Below the pieces are notes generated by a model. The model saw only the letters and a program-made list of their open reading frames with translations, did not search any database and was not told the origin of the DNA. A program made the translations under genes and the position numbers. A stretch of DNA of 64,000 bases, taken from positions 30,269,280 to 30,333,279 of the forward strand of contig NC_083605.1 in NCBI RefSeq assembly GCF_029168945.1, written 5' to 3'. This DNA comes from Cannabis sativa (lineage: Eukaryota; Streptophyta; Magnoliopsida; Rosales; Cannabaceae). Positions 1 to 11,018 of the stretch are shown in pieces; the first letter of the stretch is position 1; each line of letters starts with the position of its first letter.

Positions 1-837
1 CTCAACCTCTATTTTTCTTTAAAAAAAAAAAATAAAGTTCTTAGTTTTAGTTATAGTTTAGGTTCTTTGATAAGTAACTTTTAAAAATTTTTACAGAAAA
101 AGATGAAGGAGAAGAAGAGAGAAGTGAATGATAGTGTTTTTTTTTAAAAAAAAAAATGATAGTAATTTTTAACAAATAATTATGTATGTAAAAAAATTAA
201 ATAAGGAAATAATATTTAATGAAAATAAAATAATATAATGACACATATTAAAAAAATTGACTCTACATAAAGTTGTTTTTAATACATCTACTCAAGCATT
301 ATCCTATATCATTATTTATACTTTATTGTTGTAAGTATATCAAACGTCTTAAAACAGAAATGAATAAAAAATATGTAAAAGAAAAAAAGGATAAAGAAAA
401 AAGAATATAGAATAATAGGATGCTGCATTTCAAAAAAAAAAAATAATAAATAAATAATAGGATGATGCCTCATATTTTTTGGCTTATAAATATATAGAGA
501 TATTAGATAAATATATAAATTAATATAAGAGTACTTTGTTAGAATAATTTATATATTTTTTGCCCATATATTTTTCGAACAAAAGTTAGTGTAAAAATAC
601 TTTGTTTATAGTTTAGAAGTATACTAATCATGTAGTTCTTAATCCATATGAGATTTTTATAAATAACAATAAAAAAAAACTTACAAAGAAGTCATATATC
701 TCAATTCTCAATATCTACAAATATATATCAAATAAATTAAATTTATTAAAATTCTTTTAAAAGTAAAAATGGATCAAAATATTTTAGGATGTTACCTCAT
801 TTTCTTTAGTGCTTTCTTTTATATTTATATATATGGG
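1..837. other. AT-rich intergenic DNA without recognised genes
   Basis: Very AT-rich sequence with homopolymer A and T runs and stops in all frames. I see no protein family, RNA gene or transposon terminus that I can support. It is probably decayed intergenic DNA flanking the first transposon. Confidence 0.6.
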
Positions 838-1712
838 TGACTATTCAATGGTTACATTTTTATTGTAACCATGTGGCTATATTTTTCTTTGACCTGTAAT
901 AGCAGGTTACTAATAGGCAGACATTCCTTTTTTAGAATTAATTAATTATAATGAACCATTTTCTTAAAATAATTAATTAAATATTTAACAAGATCTCTTT
1001 TAGCAATTAATATTTATATTTCAATTCTTATTCTAATTATTTTACTAATTAAACCATTTAATTATAATATTTAAAATAAAATTTACTTTTTTACAAAAAT
1101 TAAACTTCTTTTGACACAAATTAAAATTCTCTTCTTATAATAAGTTTTTAAATAATTAATTATTTTTAAATGATATTTAATTATTTTGTTACAATTAGAT
1201 GAACTAAGTATGAGGCCTCAAGCTAGTCAATCGATAACAAGTGTAGCCATTTTTTTCCTAAGAAATTCTTCAACTTATTTCACTTTTTTACTTTTTAAAT
1301 ATTTAAATAAAAAATTAAATAAGTAAGTGTAATAATTGAAATTTAAGATTACAAGTATAATAAAATTTAAATTATGAAATTATATGTGTTTAATTTTAAA
1401 TTATAAAAAGTTTTGCTATAAAATTTTAAATAATTTAAGTGCAAAAAAATAAATTGCTAAAAAATCTTTATATAGTAATAAATTGCAAAAAAATTAATTA
1501 ATAATTATAATTAATTTAATTTTAAAATATAATTAATCTTAATTAAAGTTTATAAGGAAATAAATTATTAGGTTACTTTTAGGTTACAAGTTATTTATTA
1601 TTTATTTTTATTTAATTTCCAAATTAATCACAACCATTTAATAGTAATCCAATGACTTAAAAAAATGTAACTATGATGGTTACAATAATAATGTAACCAT
1701 TGAAACCTCTTC
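838..1712. mobile_element. Likely MITE (non-autonomous DNA transposon) with hairpin termini
   Basis: The two ends form a terminal inverted repeat: about 842-876 on the + strand matches the reverse complement of about 1671-1706, sharing TTCAATGGTTACATT. Each end is also a small hairpin, because ATGGTTACA is followed a few bases later by its own complement TGTAACCAT. The roughly 0.8 kb interior is AT-rich and non-coding. The flanks are simple TA-rich sequence (TATATATAT on both sides), so a 9-base target duplication is possible but cannot be separated from chance. The size, paired termini and lack of coding fit a MITE or small Mutator-like derivative; the superfamily is not established. Confidence 0.6.
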
Positions 1713-2479
1713 CTTATACATATATATATAGATATTGATTTATTTGTTAAAAACTAATTTTTTTTATTTTAAATATTTTGCAAAAATTGAAAAATAGAAA
1801 AATATGTGTAAATAAATTATATCTATCAAGTGTCTTGTTATTCTAATAAATATTATATATTAATAAATCAATATAGTTTTAATTATTTAAATAAAATTAA
1901 AATAAAGAATTATAAGAAAATAATTTTTAATATAAAAAATAATTAAATTAATTTTTTTATAATCATTTTAAACTTGAAAAAGATTGAAAAATACAAAAAT
2001 GTATTTTGCATTCACTTTAAAAAACTTGCAACTTATTGGGCAAGATTAAGTTCATCAATCACCCATAAAAAAAAATTAGACAAAGGAAAGTAACGTAGTA
2101 AGAATATTATTTATAACCTACAGAGATTAAACCTAAACAATCTTTAAACAATGTGGGACTTTTAGTTTGTACATATAATTTGGTTTTCAAACAAAATAGG
2201 AAAATGTGTTAAGAAAATAGGAAAAATGGAAAGAAAAAATTATAAGAGGACACATAGACACTCTTTGTGCTTTCCTTTATATTGATATATAGATTATTAT
2301 TATTTTATTAAAATAAATAATAGTTTTAATTATAATAATAATACAGTAACAATTAAATTCAAATTTTTGTTTAGAATTTATTAAAAATATCTAATATTTA
2401 ATTAAATTAATTGAAACAAAATATCACCAAAGTGATCTCTTTTGTGTAGATAAATTTAATAAAAATATTAAGATAATTG
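1713..2479. other. AT-rich intergenic DNA
   Basis: AT-rich non-coding stretch between the inverted-repeat element and the remains of copia element B. A short string resembling 808-835 (TGCTTTC then TTTATATT) recurs near 2266-2292, perhaps the edge of another short repeat, but no element could be delimited. Confidence 0.45.
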
Positions 2480-2803
2480 TGTATATGGAATTCATGTATT
2501 TATTAACGGACCCAAAGGTAAGTTAATATTTGATCGAGTTTCATATATACCTGTGGTGATAAATGTGTGATAATTATAAGGTATTTTGTGTGAATAATAT
2601 GTTAGTCCAAAGATTGCATATTTTTTGGCATAATTTATTGTCAATATTTAATCACTACAACAAGAGTATTGCTTAGAATTAATATTACTGTCCAAAGACT
2701 TAATATTAATGTTGTGTCTGGTATCTTGAGATGGGATTAACCATTATTTGAATTTATTGTTTTATTTGGATTCTTATATGAGCATGTTATTTATGTAATT
2801 GTA
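2480..2803 (+). other. Remnant of the untranslated leader of element B
   Basis: AT-rich non-coding DNA just upstream of the B gag frame. A string near 2719-2731 (TGGTATCTTGAG) loosely resembles the plant initiator-Met primer-binding site TGGTATCAGAGC, but no LTR end lies directly before it. The assignment rests on position only. Confidence 0.35.
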
Positions 2804-3581
2804 TTGTTCTTTTCAGTTGTTGCTAGTGTATCTGCTAACCTTAATTCTGTACCGGTCCTTAATGGTAATAACTTTAAGGACTGGAAGGAGAACAATTTTA
2901 TTGCTCTTGGCTGCATGGATCTTGATCTTGCATTAAGGATGGATCGTCTTGCTCCTCTTACGGATACTAGTACCTCCAAGCAAAGGAGGATATATGAGAA
3001 GTGGGACCGTTCAAACCACATGAGTCTTATGATCATTAAGCGTGGCACACCTAAGGCTTTTAGGGGAGCAATGTCCGAGGAGGTCACCGATGCCACAACT
3101 TTCCTTGCTGAAATTGAGAAACGCTTTCCAAAAAGCGATAAGGCGGAAACAAGTACTCTTTTAAAGAAACTTATTTCCATGAAGTTTAAGTGCAAGAAAA
3201 ACATAAGGGAGTACATTATGGAAATGTCTCACATTGCTTCAAAGTTGAAGGCACTAAAGCTTGAGCTTTCTGATGACTTGCTTGTGCATTTAGTGCTTAT
3301 CTTTCTTCCTCCACAATTCAGTCAATTCAAGGTCAGTTACAACAGCCAAAGGGAGAAGTGGACTCTGAATGAGCTTATTTCATTTTGTGTTCAAGAGGAA
3401 GAAAGATTGAAGCAAGAGAAGACTGAAAGTGCTCACTTGGCAAGCACCTCTAAAGATAAGGGCAAGAAAAGAAAGAATGAGGTTGCTAAGGATAAAGGTC
3501 CTGCACATAAGAAACAAACTCAAGCCAACAATAATGATGCTTGTTTCTTTTGTAACATGAAAGGACACATGAAGAAGGAAT
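2804..3581 (+). pseudogene. gag of copia element B, interrupted in its zinc knuckle
   Basis: A 259-codon open frame encodes a copia-type Gag capsid and nucleocapsid, the protein that builds the retrotransposon particle in the cytoplasm. The N-terminal part has the usual plant motif of a variable LNGxNFxxWK start; the middle is the helical UBN2-like gag domain ending in a stretch of LPPQFSQF type. The C-terminus is lysine-rich (RNA binding) and leads into a CCHC zinc knuckle (CFFC..GH). The last cysteine codon of the knuckle is split: its first base is 3581 and the rest resumes at 15844, after element A. The chosen ATG is the first in frame; a pyrimidine-rich stretch ending in CAG (2808-2817) lies near it, so the true start could be further downstream or require splicing. 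Confidence 0.85.
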
Positions 3582-5469
3582 TGTTGGGTTTTATGCCCTA
3601 AATAAAACTCCATTTCAATGTAATCTATTTTATTTAACAGCAATTAAGAAACAGAAGTATTTTTCATTCATTTGTGTATGTTTTTAGTTCACTTTATCAA
3701 TTGCTTGTCTATTTGATTTATAAATTCATCTTAAACCCTTTTCACATACTTGATCCTGTTTATTGTGTTGTCATCACATTGGAAAGTAAACATGATTATG
3801 TGAATAAAGTTTCCTAGATTTATTAGACACAAGGTTTTACTGATATGATAATCTACAACAAGAGTTTACTTGCATTTGGAGAAATGCTATGTTCTTTCCA
3901 GAATATTGGTTAAAGTAAAGCTCAGGTTGGATGCATGGAGTATGCATCGGAAGGCACCGATATTGAACGTTGACTTAGATTTAATTAAACTTACCGTAAA
4001 ATCTATTCAAGTCAATATCGCCAAGTTGATCCTAGATCAAATGTTCTTAATCCTGTTATGATTAGGCTCAATCTTGAAAGGCTATTCGTGTTCTTTGATT
4101 TATTAGTTAAGCCTACTTTTAGGTCAGGGTAATACGTACATTTTGGGAACACGGTAGTGCAATTGAGTGGGAGCGCTAACATAAACATGGAATCTATAGC
4201 TTCTATCTGGCGAATAGTAAGCAAAGGATGATCTCCTTCGAGCTTGACCAAAGGAACATAAATGGTAGAGTACTCATTTCACATAAGCTGAAATATTATT
4301 TATACGGGGTCAAGTGTTTTAAGGATAAAATACATAGTAGGGTGTTACGGTAATCTAATCCCTTTACAGTGTAGATCATTCATATAGAGGATCATTGATC
4401 AAATTAGGATTATAACAATGGATAACTAATGATGCGTCTATATGGTGGAACATATAGAACATTCTATATACTGAGAGTGCAATTCTAAGTTCTATGCGTG
4501 GATTCAACGAAGAATTAATAAGTTAGTGAATTTTAGTGCTAAATTCTTGATCTACTTATTGGAAGCTCGGTTATATAGACCCATGGTCCCCGCACTAGTT
4601 GAGATAATATTGTTTGTAAGACTCATGTAATTGGTTTTGATTAATCAATTATAATTCTCAAATTAGACTATGTCTATTTGTGAAATTTTCACTAAGTAAG
4701 GGCGAAATTGTAAAGAAAGAGTAGTTAGGGTCATATTTGTTAATTATGATACTTTGTATGGTTTAATTAATAAATATGATAAATGACAATATTATTTAAT
4801 AATTATTTATAGTTATTAAATAGTTAGAATTGGCATTTAAATGGTTGAATTAGAAAATTGGCGTTTTTGAGAAAATCAGATACAAAAGTGTTAAAATTGC
4901 AAAATTGCAAAAAGCAAGGCCCAAACCCAATAAGCCATGGCCGGCCACTTTTGTAGGCAATTTAAACTGATATTTTCATTCTTTTAATGCTAAATAATTC
5001 AAACCTAACCCTAGTGGAATGCTATAAATAGATAGTGAAGGCTTCAGGAAAATTACACTTTTCATTCAGAAAAACCTGAGCCTCTCTCTCTACCTTGGCC
5101 GCCACCCTCTCTCTCTCTTCTTCCTTGATAATTTCGAAACCCTTTAGTGATTAGAGTAGTGCCCACACACAGCAAGCAATACCTCAATCATAGTGAGGAA
5201 GATCGTGAAGAAAGATCATCAACAAAGGAGTTTCAGCATCAAAGATTCAGAGAAAGAGATCCAGGTTCAGATCTTGATAATACTCTACTACAGAAAGGAT
5301 ACAAGGGTTAGAGATCTGAACGGAAGGAGTCATTTAATTCTGCTGCACCCAATGTAAGGTTTCTTAAACTTTATACGTGTTTATTTCATCGTTTTAGAAA
5401 GTTCATATTTAGGGTGTTAATAAACATAATTGTGAGTAGATCTAAGATCCTGGTAAAGTAATTCCAAAA
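3582..5469 (+). repeat. 5' LTR of element A
   Basis: 1888 bp, begins TGTTGGG and ends with a mutated ATTCCAAAA where other copies read ATTCCAACA. It aligns along its whole length with the 3' LTR at 13950-15838 and with eight other copies in the window. It contains a TATA box (5023-5031), a CT-rich stretch around 5082-5120 and the usual TG...CA logic of integrase ends. An antisense open frame of 79 codons lies at 4012-4251 and recurs in other copies. Confidence 0.95.
5023..5031 (+). promoter_or_regulatory. TATA box of the 5' LTR promoter of element A
   Basis: TATAAATAG lies about 445 bp before the LTR end, in the context GGAATGC-TATAAATAG-ATAGTGAAGG. The same box is kept in the other LTR copies, for example 10551-10559 and 15391-15399. 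A CT-rich leader starts about 60 bp downstream. Transcription would start roughly 30 bp after the box, giving an R-U5 part of about 400 bp. Confidence 0.75.
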
Positions 5470-5470
5470 A

Positions 5471-5489
5471 CTAGCCTCAGAGCCATGAT
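5471..5489 (+). promoter_or_regulatory. Primer-binding site of element A
   Basis: Directly after the 5' LTR comes CTAGCCTCAGAGCCATGAT. The less mutated copy in element C (minus strand, 37018-37039) reads TGGCCTCAGAGCCATGG. This resembles the plant initiator-Met tRNA site TGGTATCAGAGC, differing at two bases in C and three here. It would prime minus-strand DNA synthesis. Confidence 0.75.
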
Positions 5490-8325
5490 AATTGATTTGC
5501 TTGCAAGAAATTTGAACTTTAAAACGATTGTTTGATGTTTTGGATGGTATCATGTTGTATTGAGTGTTATTTGATGATTGATTGATGTTTGTGAATTTTC
5601 GTAAAAAATAGTTGAATATCTGTTTCTGGAATTATTTTTATTGGATAGTATTGAAAAAATTAAGCAAGTTACTTTTTTACAGAACTCAATTTCGATTTAA
5701 TTTGAATTAGTTATGATTTTTTGAAGTTTCGAAAAATATCGGGGTTGAGCAACAGGGACACGCGCGCGCACGAGGCTTGTCCCTTGGACAACACGCGCGC
5801 AGACAAGGTTTTTGTCTGAATTCCTGGGCTCCACACGTGGAGAGGCTGCTGGCAGCCTCTGCGCCGAGTTCTCTCGCAATTTTTTCGTTTTTCTTCGTTT
5901 TTTCATGCTTTTTCATGGAATTAACTTCCGATTTTTTGTGTAGTTCTGTATTTATACTATTACTATTCCTAATTCATTTCTAATTATCATAATGAATTAA
6001 TTTAATGTTTTTAAATTTAATTCATGATATTAGTGTAATTTGAATTTAAAAATAGTTAGTATTTTTTTTTTTGCTTAATAATCTATCTTATTTTTAAATT
6101 TGATTATACCTTATCTGATTTTTAAATTTAAGGTCAGATTTAAATTTTTTTTTTTAAATAATTTGACCTTATTTAAATTTAAAATAAGATAACTATAATC
6201 ATGTAATTTTAAATAGATGTAAGTTATTTTGCTAACTTTTAAATTTTGTTATTTTATTTATTTAAATTACATTTAAAATCTGAAAAAGATATTCATTTAT
6301 CTTTTTTAATTTTTTATTTAATTTTTATTTATAAAATAACATTTAAATTTTAAAAGTAGTTAGCAAATTTTGAAATGATATTTAGGTTGGTTGAAACCTA
6401 ATTTTTCAAAATTGTAGGTTTAATTTTAAATTTAATTTTTTTTTTAATTTCGAATTTCTCAAATTTTTTATTTAAATTTTCGAAATTTTTTTATTTAATT
6501 AATTATTTCGAAATTAATTATTTAATTTAAAATTAAATAAATCCTACATCCAACTATCCAACTAACCTTGTTGCAGGAGTATGTGTTTTAGCTTGTGTGT
6601 AAGTTTTCAAAACCTATTATTACTTGATTGTAAATAGCCATGGTTACTTTTTGCCAGATCTAATGATCTGATGGCTCCCTTGGTCAAGTAAATAATTTGT
6701 AACAGGTATATTTACAATCTTCTTTCATCTGTGTATGACCTAGCAACATGATAGGACCCATCCAAAGTGTGCCTGTGTGAGCCTATGTGTTTAATTTCAT
6801 TATAGATGCATATAGGTTGTTGTTGCTAAATAAAATGTCATAGTTCTTGATAGATTTTATTTAGGCCCATTTAGTTTTTGGGCCTATTCAATTAATAACA
6901 GTTGTTCATTTTAAGGTTAAATTCCTCTCTTTTGGGCCTTGTGTGAGAGTTGGGAGCCATAGAAGTGGGTACGACATACTGAACCCAGCACCCCTCACAT
7001 GAACCACCCCAATTGTGAAGGCCCATTTGTCTGATTTGAATAACTGTACTAGGTTAATTGCACTAGTTTAACCTTGTAAAATTGATTAGCAACATAATTA
7101 ATTTCATTTATGTTGAAATTAATATAAGAAAACCATAGTTTAAAGAATTTTATATTCAAAGCTAAACTATATGTATTTTCTTGTATTTAATTAAATATAG
7201 AATTATAACCATCTAGATTCTTTCTGAAGCTTAATTTAAATTTTTCATTAAATATTCCTATTTAAGTTGATATTTAGTTATCTTCAACTAACCAACTTTA
7301 ATCTGACTATCTTTTGGATTTAAAATTTCAAAATTAAGTTGAGGAATTTTAGGCATTGGTTATTAAGATTCTCCAGATATTTTTTAATTAATATCTTTTC
7401 GAATATTAATTTAAAATGGAATATTGTAGATATTTTTTAGGTTAATATCTTTTCGAATATTAACTTAAAATGAAATCTTCAAATTAAGTGGTTACAACTT
7501 AATTTTAATTTAATTAAATCTGATTTGAAAGATATTTAAGTTGATTTTTTTTTAGATTATTCTAAAACAACTTAAACAAGATATTTTCAAATTTGTTCCA
7601 TTTTCAATTCGAATTAATTTTCGAATTTAAATAATAATTGAAATTTAATTAAAGTTGATTTTTATTTAAACCAACTTTGATTTGTAATTTTTCATTATTA
7701 TATTATGGAACTTGTTCGATATTTATTCGAATTTATTTTACGAATTAAATAATAATTGAAAATTAATTGAAGTTGATTATTTATTTAAACCAACTTTACT
7801 TTGTAATTTTTCATTATTATAATATCGAATAAAATGATTATACAAAATACATATATTATTTTAAATAATGAGCTTTTAATCAAGAGACATTCGATCTCCA
7901 TTGTTGGTTTTACATCGTGTTTGTTTTAGTGAGTAATCCTCCCTAATGGAGGAACGTTCATTAGCAATTTCACACCGTTTAATCTCGAAAGATAAGTAGT
8001 TTGTAAGTGTTTTGTATGGTATAGATCACCCTAATGGTGGCGACCATACTTGACTTGCAAATTATGAAACAATGGTGGAAGCTCATAAGATAGAATTGCC
8101 TTGACTCTCGCCTAAACGGGACAACGCTGAATTCCAATCTGGATCGAATAAAAGGTTGCTAGAATGGTTATCATTTTAGATGAGCTGACAACTCTATTCA
8201 ATGGATGATGCTTTGACTCTCGCCTAAACGGGACACTATATCAGTTTGTTGAAATACCTTGGAAAATAAACTATGTTAGATTAGTATTTCTATAACATAT
8301 GTCATTACTTTTTATTTTCTGAACT
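5490..8325 (+). other. Long untranslated leader of element A
   Basis: About 2.8 kb without a coding frame. It starts with a small GC-rich island (about 5755-5870) carrying alternating CGCGCGCG runs, then a long AT-rich part, then conserved blocks. The string GTGGGTACGACATACTGAAC (6965-6984) recurs, reverse-oriented, in C (about 35321-35340) and in near-identical form in D (about 55346-55366). The last 350 bp form the conserved block listed separately. Similar leaders occur in C, D and E, so this is a family feature and not random filler. Confidence 0.7.
7880..8240 (+). promoter_or_regulatory. Conserved leader block with paired 20-base motif (element A)
   Basis: The motif GACTCTCGCCTAAACGGGAC occurs at 8103-8122 and 8215-8234. 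The block also holds two short palindromic stretches, one around CCTCCCTAATGGAGG (about 7939-7953) and one around ATCACCCTAATGGTGGCGA. The same block with the same spacing is present in C, D and E. Its place just before gag suggests a role in RNA packaging, dimerisation or translation, but that is inference; no function is shown. Confidence 0.7.
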
Positions 8326-8837
8326 GTGTATGAATTTATGAGCCAAAACCTTACTTCTGTTTTATTGATGTGTTGTAGTGTCATTATGAATAACCCTCAC
8401 CCCGATCCTCTCCTAGTTAATATCTTAGCAAAAGAACTCTATAGTGTGAAAATGCATCCTGGTAGTTGCATAAACTCGCACCTGTTGATGATGAATCTGA
8501 AGTTCCAAAAGGCAAATCTACTGGGAATTGATTTATCAAGAGAACAATGGGTCCAACTCATCCTTAATAGTTTTCCTCCGGAGTATAATGAATTTGTTAT
8601 CTCTTACATGATCAACAATTCTAACTCCTCCGACATGGACAAGCTCAAAGCAAGATTACGAGCCCATGAACGGAATCTGATTGCAATAGGTCCCACTGGG
8701 TTTGCAATTCATAATCAGAGGAAAAGTACTAGGTATGAAGGATCTAGCAAAGCTGCTTCTTCAAGTACAATTATCAGACATAATCTTCTATGTTCGAATC
8801 GCAATGAAAGGGACATCCTGAAGAACGATGTCCCAGG
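8326..8837 (+). pseudogene. Partial gag of element A
   Basis: An open frame of about 170 codons corresponds to the C-terminal half of a copia Gag: a segment of the type LILNSFPPEYNEFVISY is characteristic of the gag domain, followed by a basic, serine-rich linker. The N-terminal half present in C and D (which begins near an LNGxNFxKW motif) is missing. The zinc knuckle near 8795-8825 is degenerate: only one Cys is recognisable. A frame change near 8838 joins it to the protease frame. The product cannot be a normal Gag. Confidence 0.75.
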
Positions 8838-9119
8838 TTTCTAAACAATTCAAACGAAGGTAATGCTTTTGTCTTTGAATCATGTGTTTTAGAGAACGAC
8901 AAATCCGTTTGGATTGTTGATTCTGGGTCTACTAACCATGTATGTTCTTCACTGCAGTTGCTTGAAACTTGGGAAAATCTGCTTCTAGGAGAGTTAAAAG
9001 CTTAAAGTTGGCAATGGCGAATTAGTATCGGTCAAAGCTAGAGGAAAAGCCCGCATCAAGTTTCAATAAAGATTTTTAATTTTAGAAATCTTTTATTTAT
9101 TCCAAACTTTAGTAGAAAC
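8838..9119 (+). pseudogene. Protease fragment of element A, cut by a solo LTR
   Basis: The frame reads through a segment ending ESCVLEND and into WIVDSGSTNHVC, the aspartic-protease active site (D-S-G) of copia polyproteins, codon GAT at 8919. The protein continues with a GNG-type flap but has an in-frame stop near 9067. It stops at 9119 where the solo LTR enters; the remaining protease codons resume at 11019. The enzyme would cut the Gag-Pol polyprotein in the particle. Confidence 0.8.
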
Positions 9120-11013
9120 TGTTGGGTTTTATGCCCTAAATAAAACTCATTTCAATATAATCAGATTTACTTATTAATATAGATCAGAAATAACATTTAA
9201 TGTTGCATGGTTCACATGATTTATTTCATGATTATATGTACATAATGTATAAATTCATCTGAAACCCTTTTCACATACTTGATCCTGTTTATTGTGTCGT
9301 CAACACATTGGAAAGTAAACATGACTATGTGAATAAAGTTTCCTAGATTTATCAGACACAGGGTTTTACTGATATGATAATCTACAACAAGAGTTTACTT
9401 GTATTTGGAGAAATACTATGTTCTTTCCAGAACATTGGTTAAAGTAAAGCTCAGGTTGGATGCATGGAGTATGCATCGGAAGGGACCGATATTGAACTTT
9501 GACTTAGATTTATTAAACTTACCGTAATATCTATTCAAGTCAATATCGCCTAGTTGATCCTAAATCAAATGATCTTAATCCTGATATGATTAGGCTCAAT
9601 CTCGAGAGGCTATTCGTGTTCTTTGATTTGTTAGTTAAGCCTACTTTTAGGTCAGGGTGATACGTACATTTTGGGAACACGGTAGTGCAATTGAGTGGGA
9701 GCGCTAACATAAACATGGAATCTATAGCTTCTATCTGGCGAATAGTAAGCAAAGGATGATCTCCTTCGAGCTTGACCAAACGAACATAAATGGTGGAGTA
9801 CTCATTTCTCATAAGCTGAAATATCATTTATACGGGGTCAAGTGTTTTAAGGAATAAATACATTGTAGGGTGTAACGGTAATCTAATCCCTTTACAGTGT
9901 AGATCATTCATATAGAGGATCATTGATCACATTAGGATTATAACAATGGATAACTAATGATGTGTCTATATGGTGGAACATATAGAGCATTCTATATACT
10001 GAGAGTGCAATTCTAAGTTCTATGCGTGGATTCAACGAAGAATTAATAAGTTAGTGAATTTTAGTGCTAAATTCTTGATCTACTTATTGGAAGCTCGGTT
10101 ATATAGACCCATGGTCCCCCCACTAGTTGAGATAATATTGCTTGTAAGACTCTTATAATTGGTTTTGATTAATCAATTATAATTCTCAAATTAGACTATG
10201 TCTATTTGTGAATTTTTCACTAAGTAAGGGCGAAATTGTAAAGAAAGAGTTTATAGGGGCATATTTGTTAATTATGATACTTTGTATGGTTCAATTAATA
10301 AATATGATAAATGACAATATTATTTAATAATTATTTATAGTTATTAAATAGTTAGAATTGGCATTTAAATGGTTGAATTTGAAAATTGGCGTTTTTGAGA
10401 AAATCAGATGCAGAAAAGATAAAACTGCAAAATTGCAAAAAGTAAGGCCCAAATCCACTTGTATAGGGCTGGCCACTTTTGTAGGAAATTTAAACTGATA
10501 TTTTCATTATTTTAATGCCAAATAATTCAAACCTTACCCTAGTGGAATGCTATAAATAGATAGTGAAGGCTTCAGGAAATTTACACTTAAATTTTCTATT
10601 TTTCCTTCATAGAAAAACCTGAGCTTTCTCTCTCCCTATCTTTAGCTGCCACTTCTTCTTTCTCTTCCCTCTTGAATTTCGAAATTCTTAGTGTATGAGT
10701 AGTGCCCACACACAGCAAGTGATACCTCAATCATAGTGAGGAAGATCGTGAAGAAAGACTTTCAGCAAGAAGGAGTTTTAGCATCAAAGATTAAGAGAAA
10801 GAGATCCAGGTTCAGATATTGATAATGCTCTGCTGCAGAAAGGAATCAAGGGCTAGATATCTGAACGGAAGGAGTCATTTAATTCCGCTGCACCCAATGT
10901 AAGGTTTCTTAAACTTTATATGTGTTTATTATCGTTTTAGAAAGTTCATATTTAGGGTGTTAATAAACATACTTGTGAGTAGATCTAAGATCCTGGTAAA
11001 ATAATTTCCAACA
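9120..11013 (+). repeat. Solo LTR inside element A
   Basis: 1894 bp from TGTTGGG to CCAACA, flanked by the perfect duplication GAAAC (9115-9119 and 11014-11018). It belongs to the same family as the LTRs of A but has no internal region, so it is the product of recombination between the two LTRs of a full element that had inserted in the protease gene of A. The TATA box is at 10551-10559. An antisense frame of 95 codons lies at 9540-9827. Confidence 0.95.
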
Positions 11014-11018
11014 GAAAC

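Noticed and set aside
2808..2818. A 3' splice site (TTCTTTTCAG) before B gag
   Set aside because: The motif is plausible, but no 5' splice site or LTR upstream remains to support an intron.
2791..3216. A minus-strand open frame opposite B gag
   Set aside because: It is the antisense shadow of a clear gag frame.
5777..5983. A small gene in the leader of A
   Set aside because: It covers the GC-rich island by chance; C and D have no equivalent open frame.
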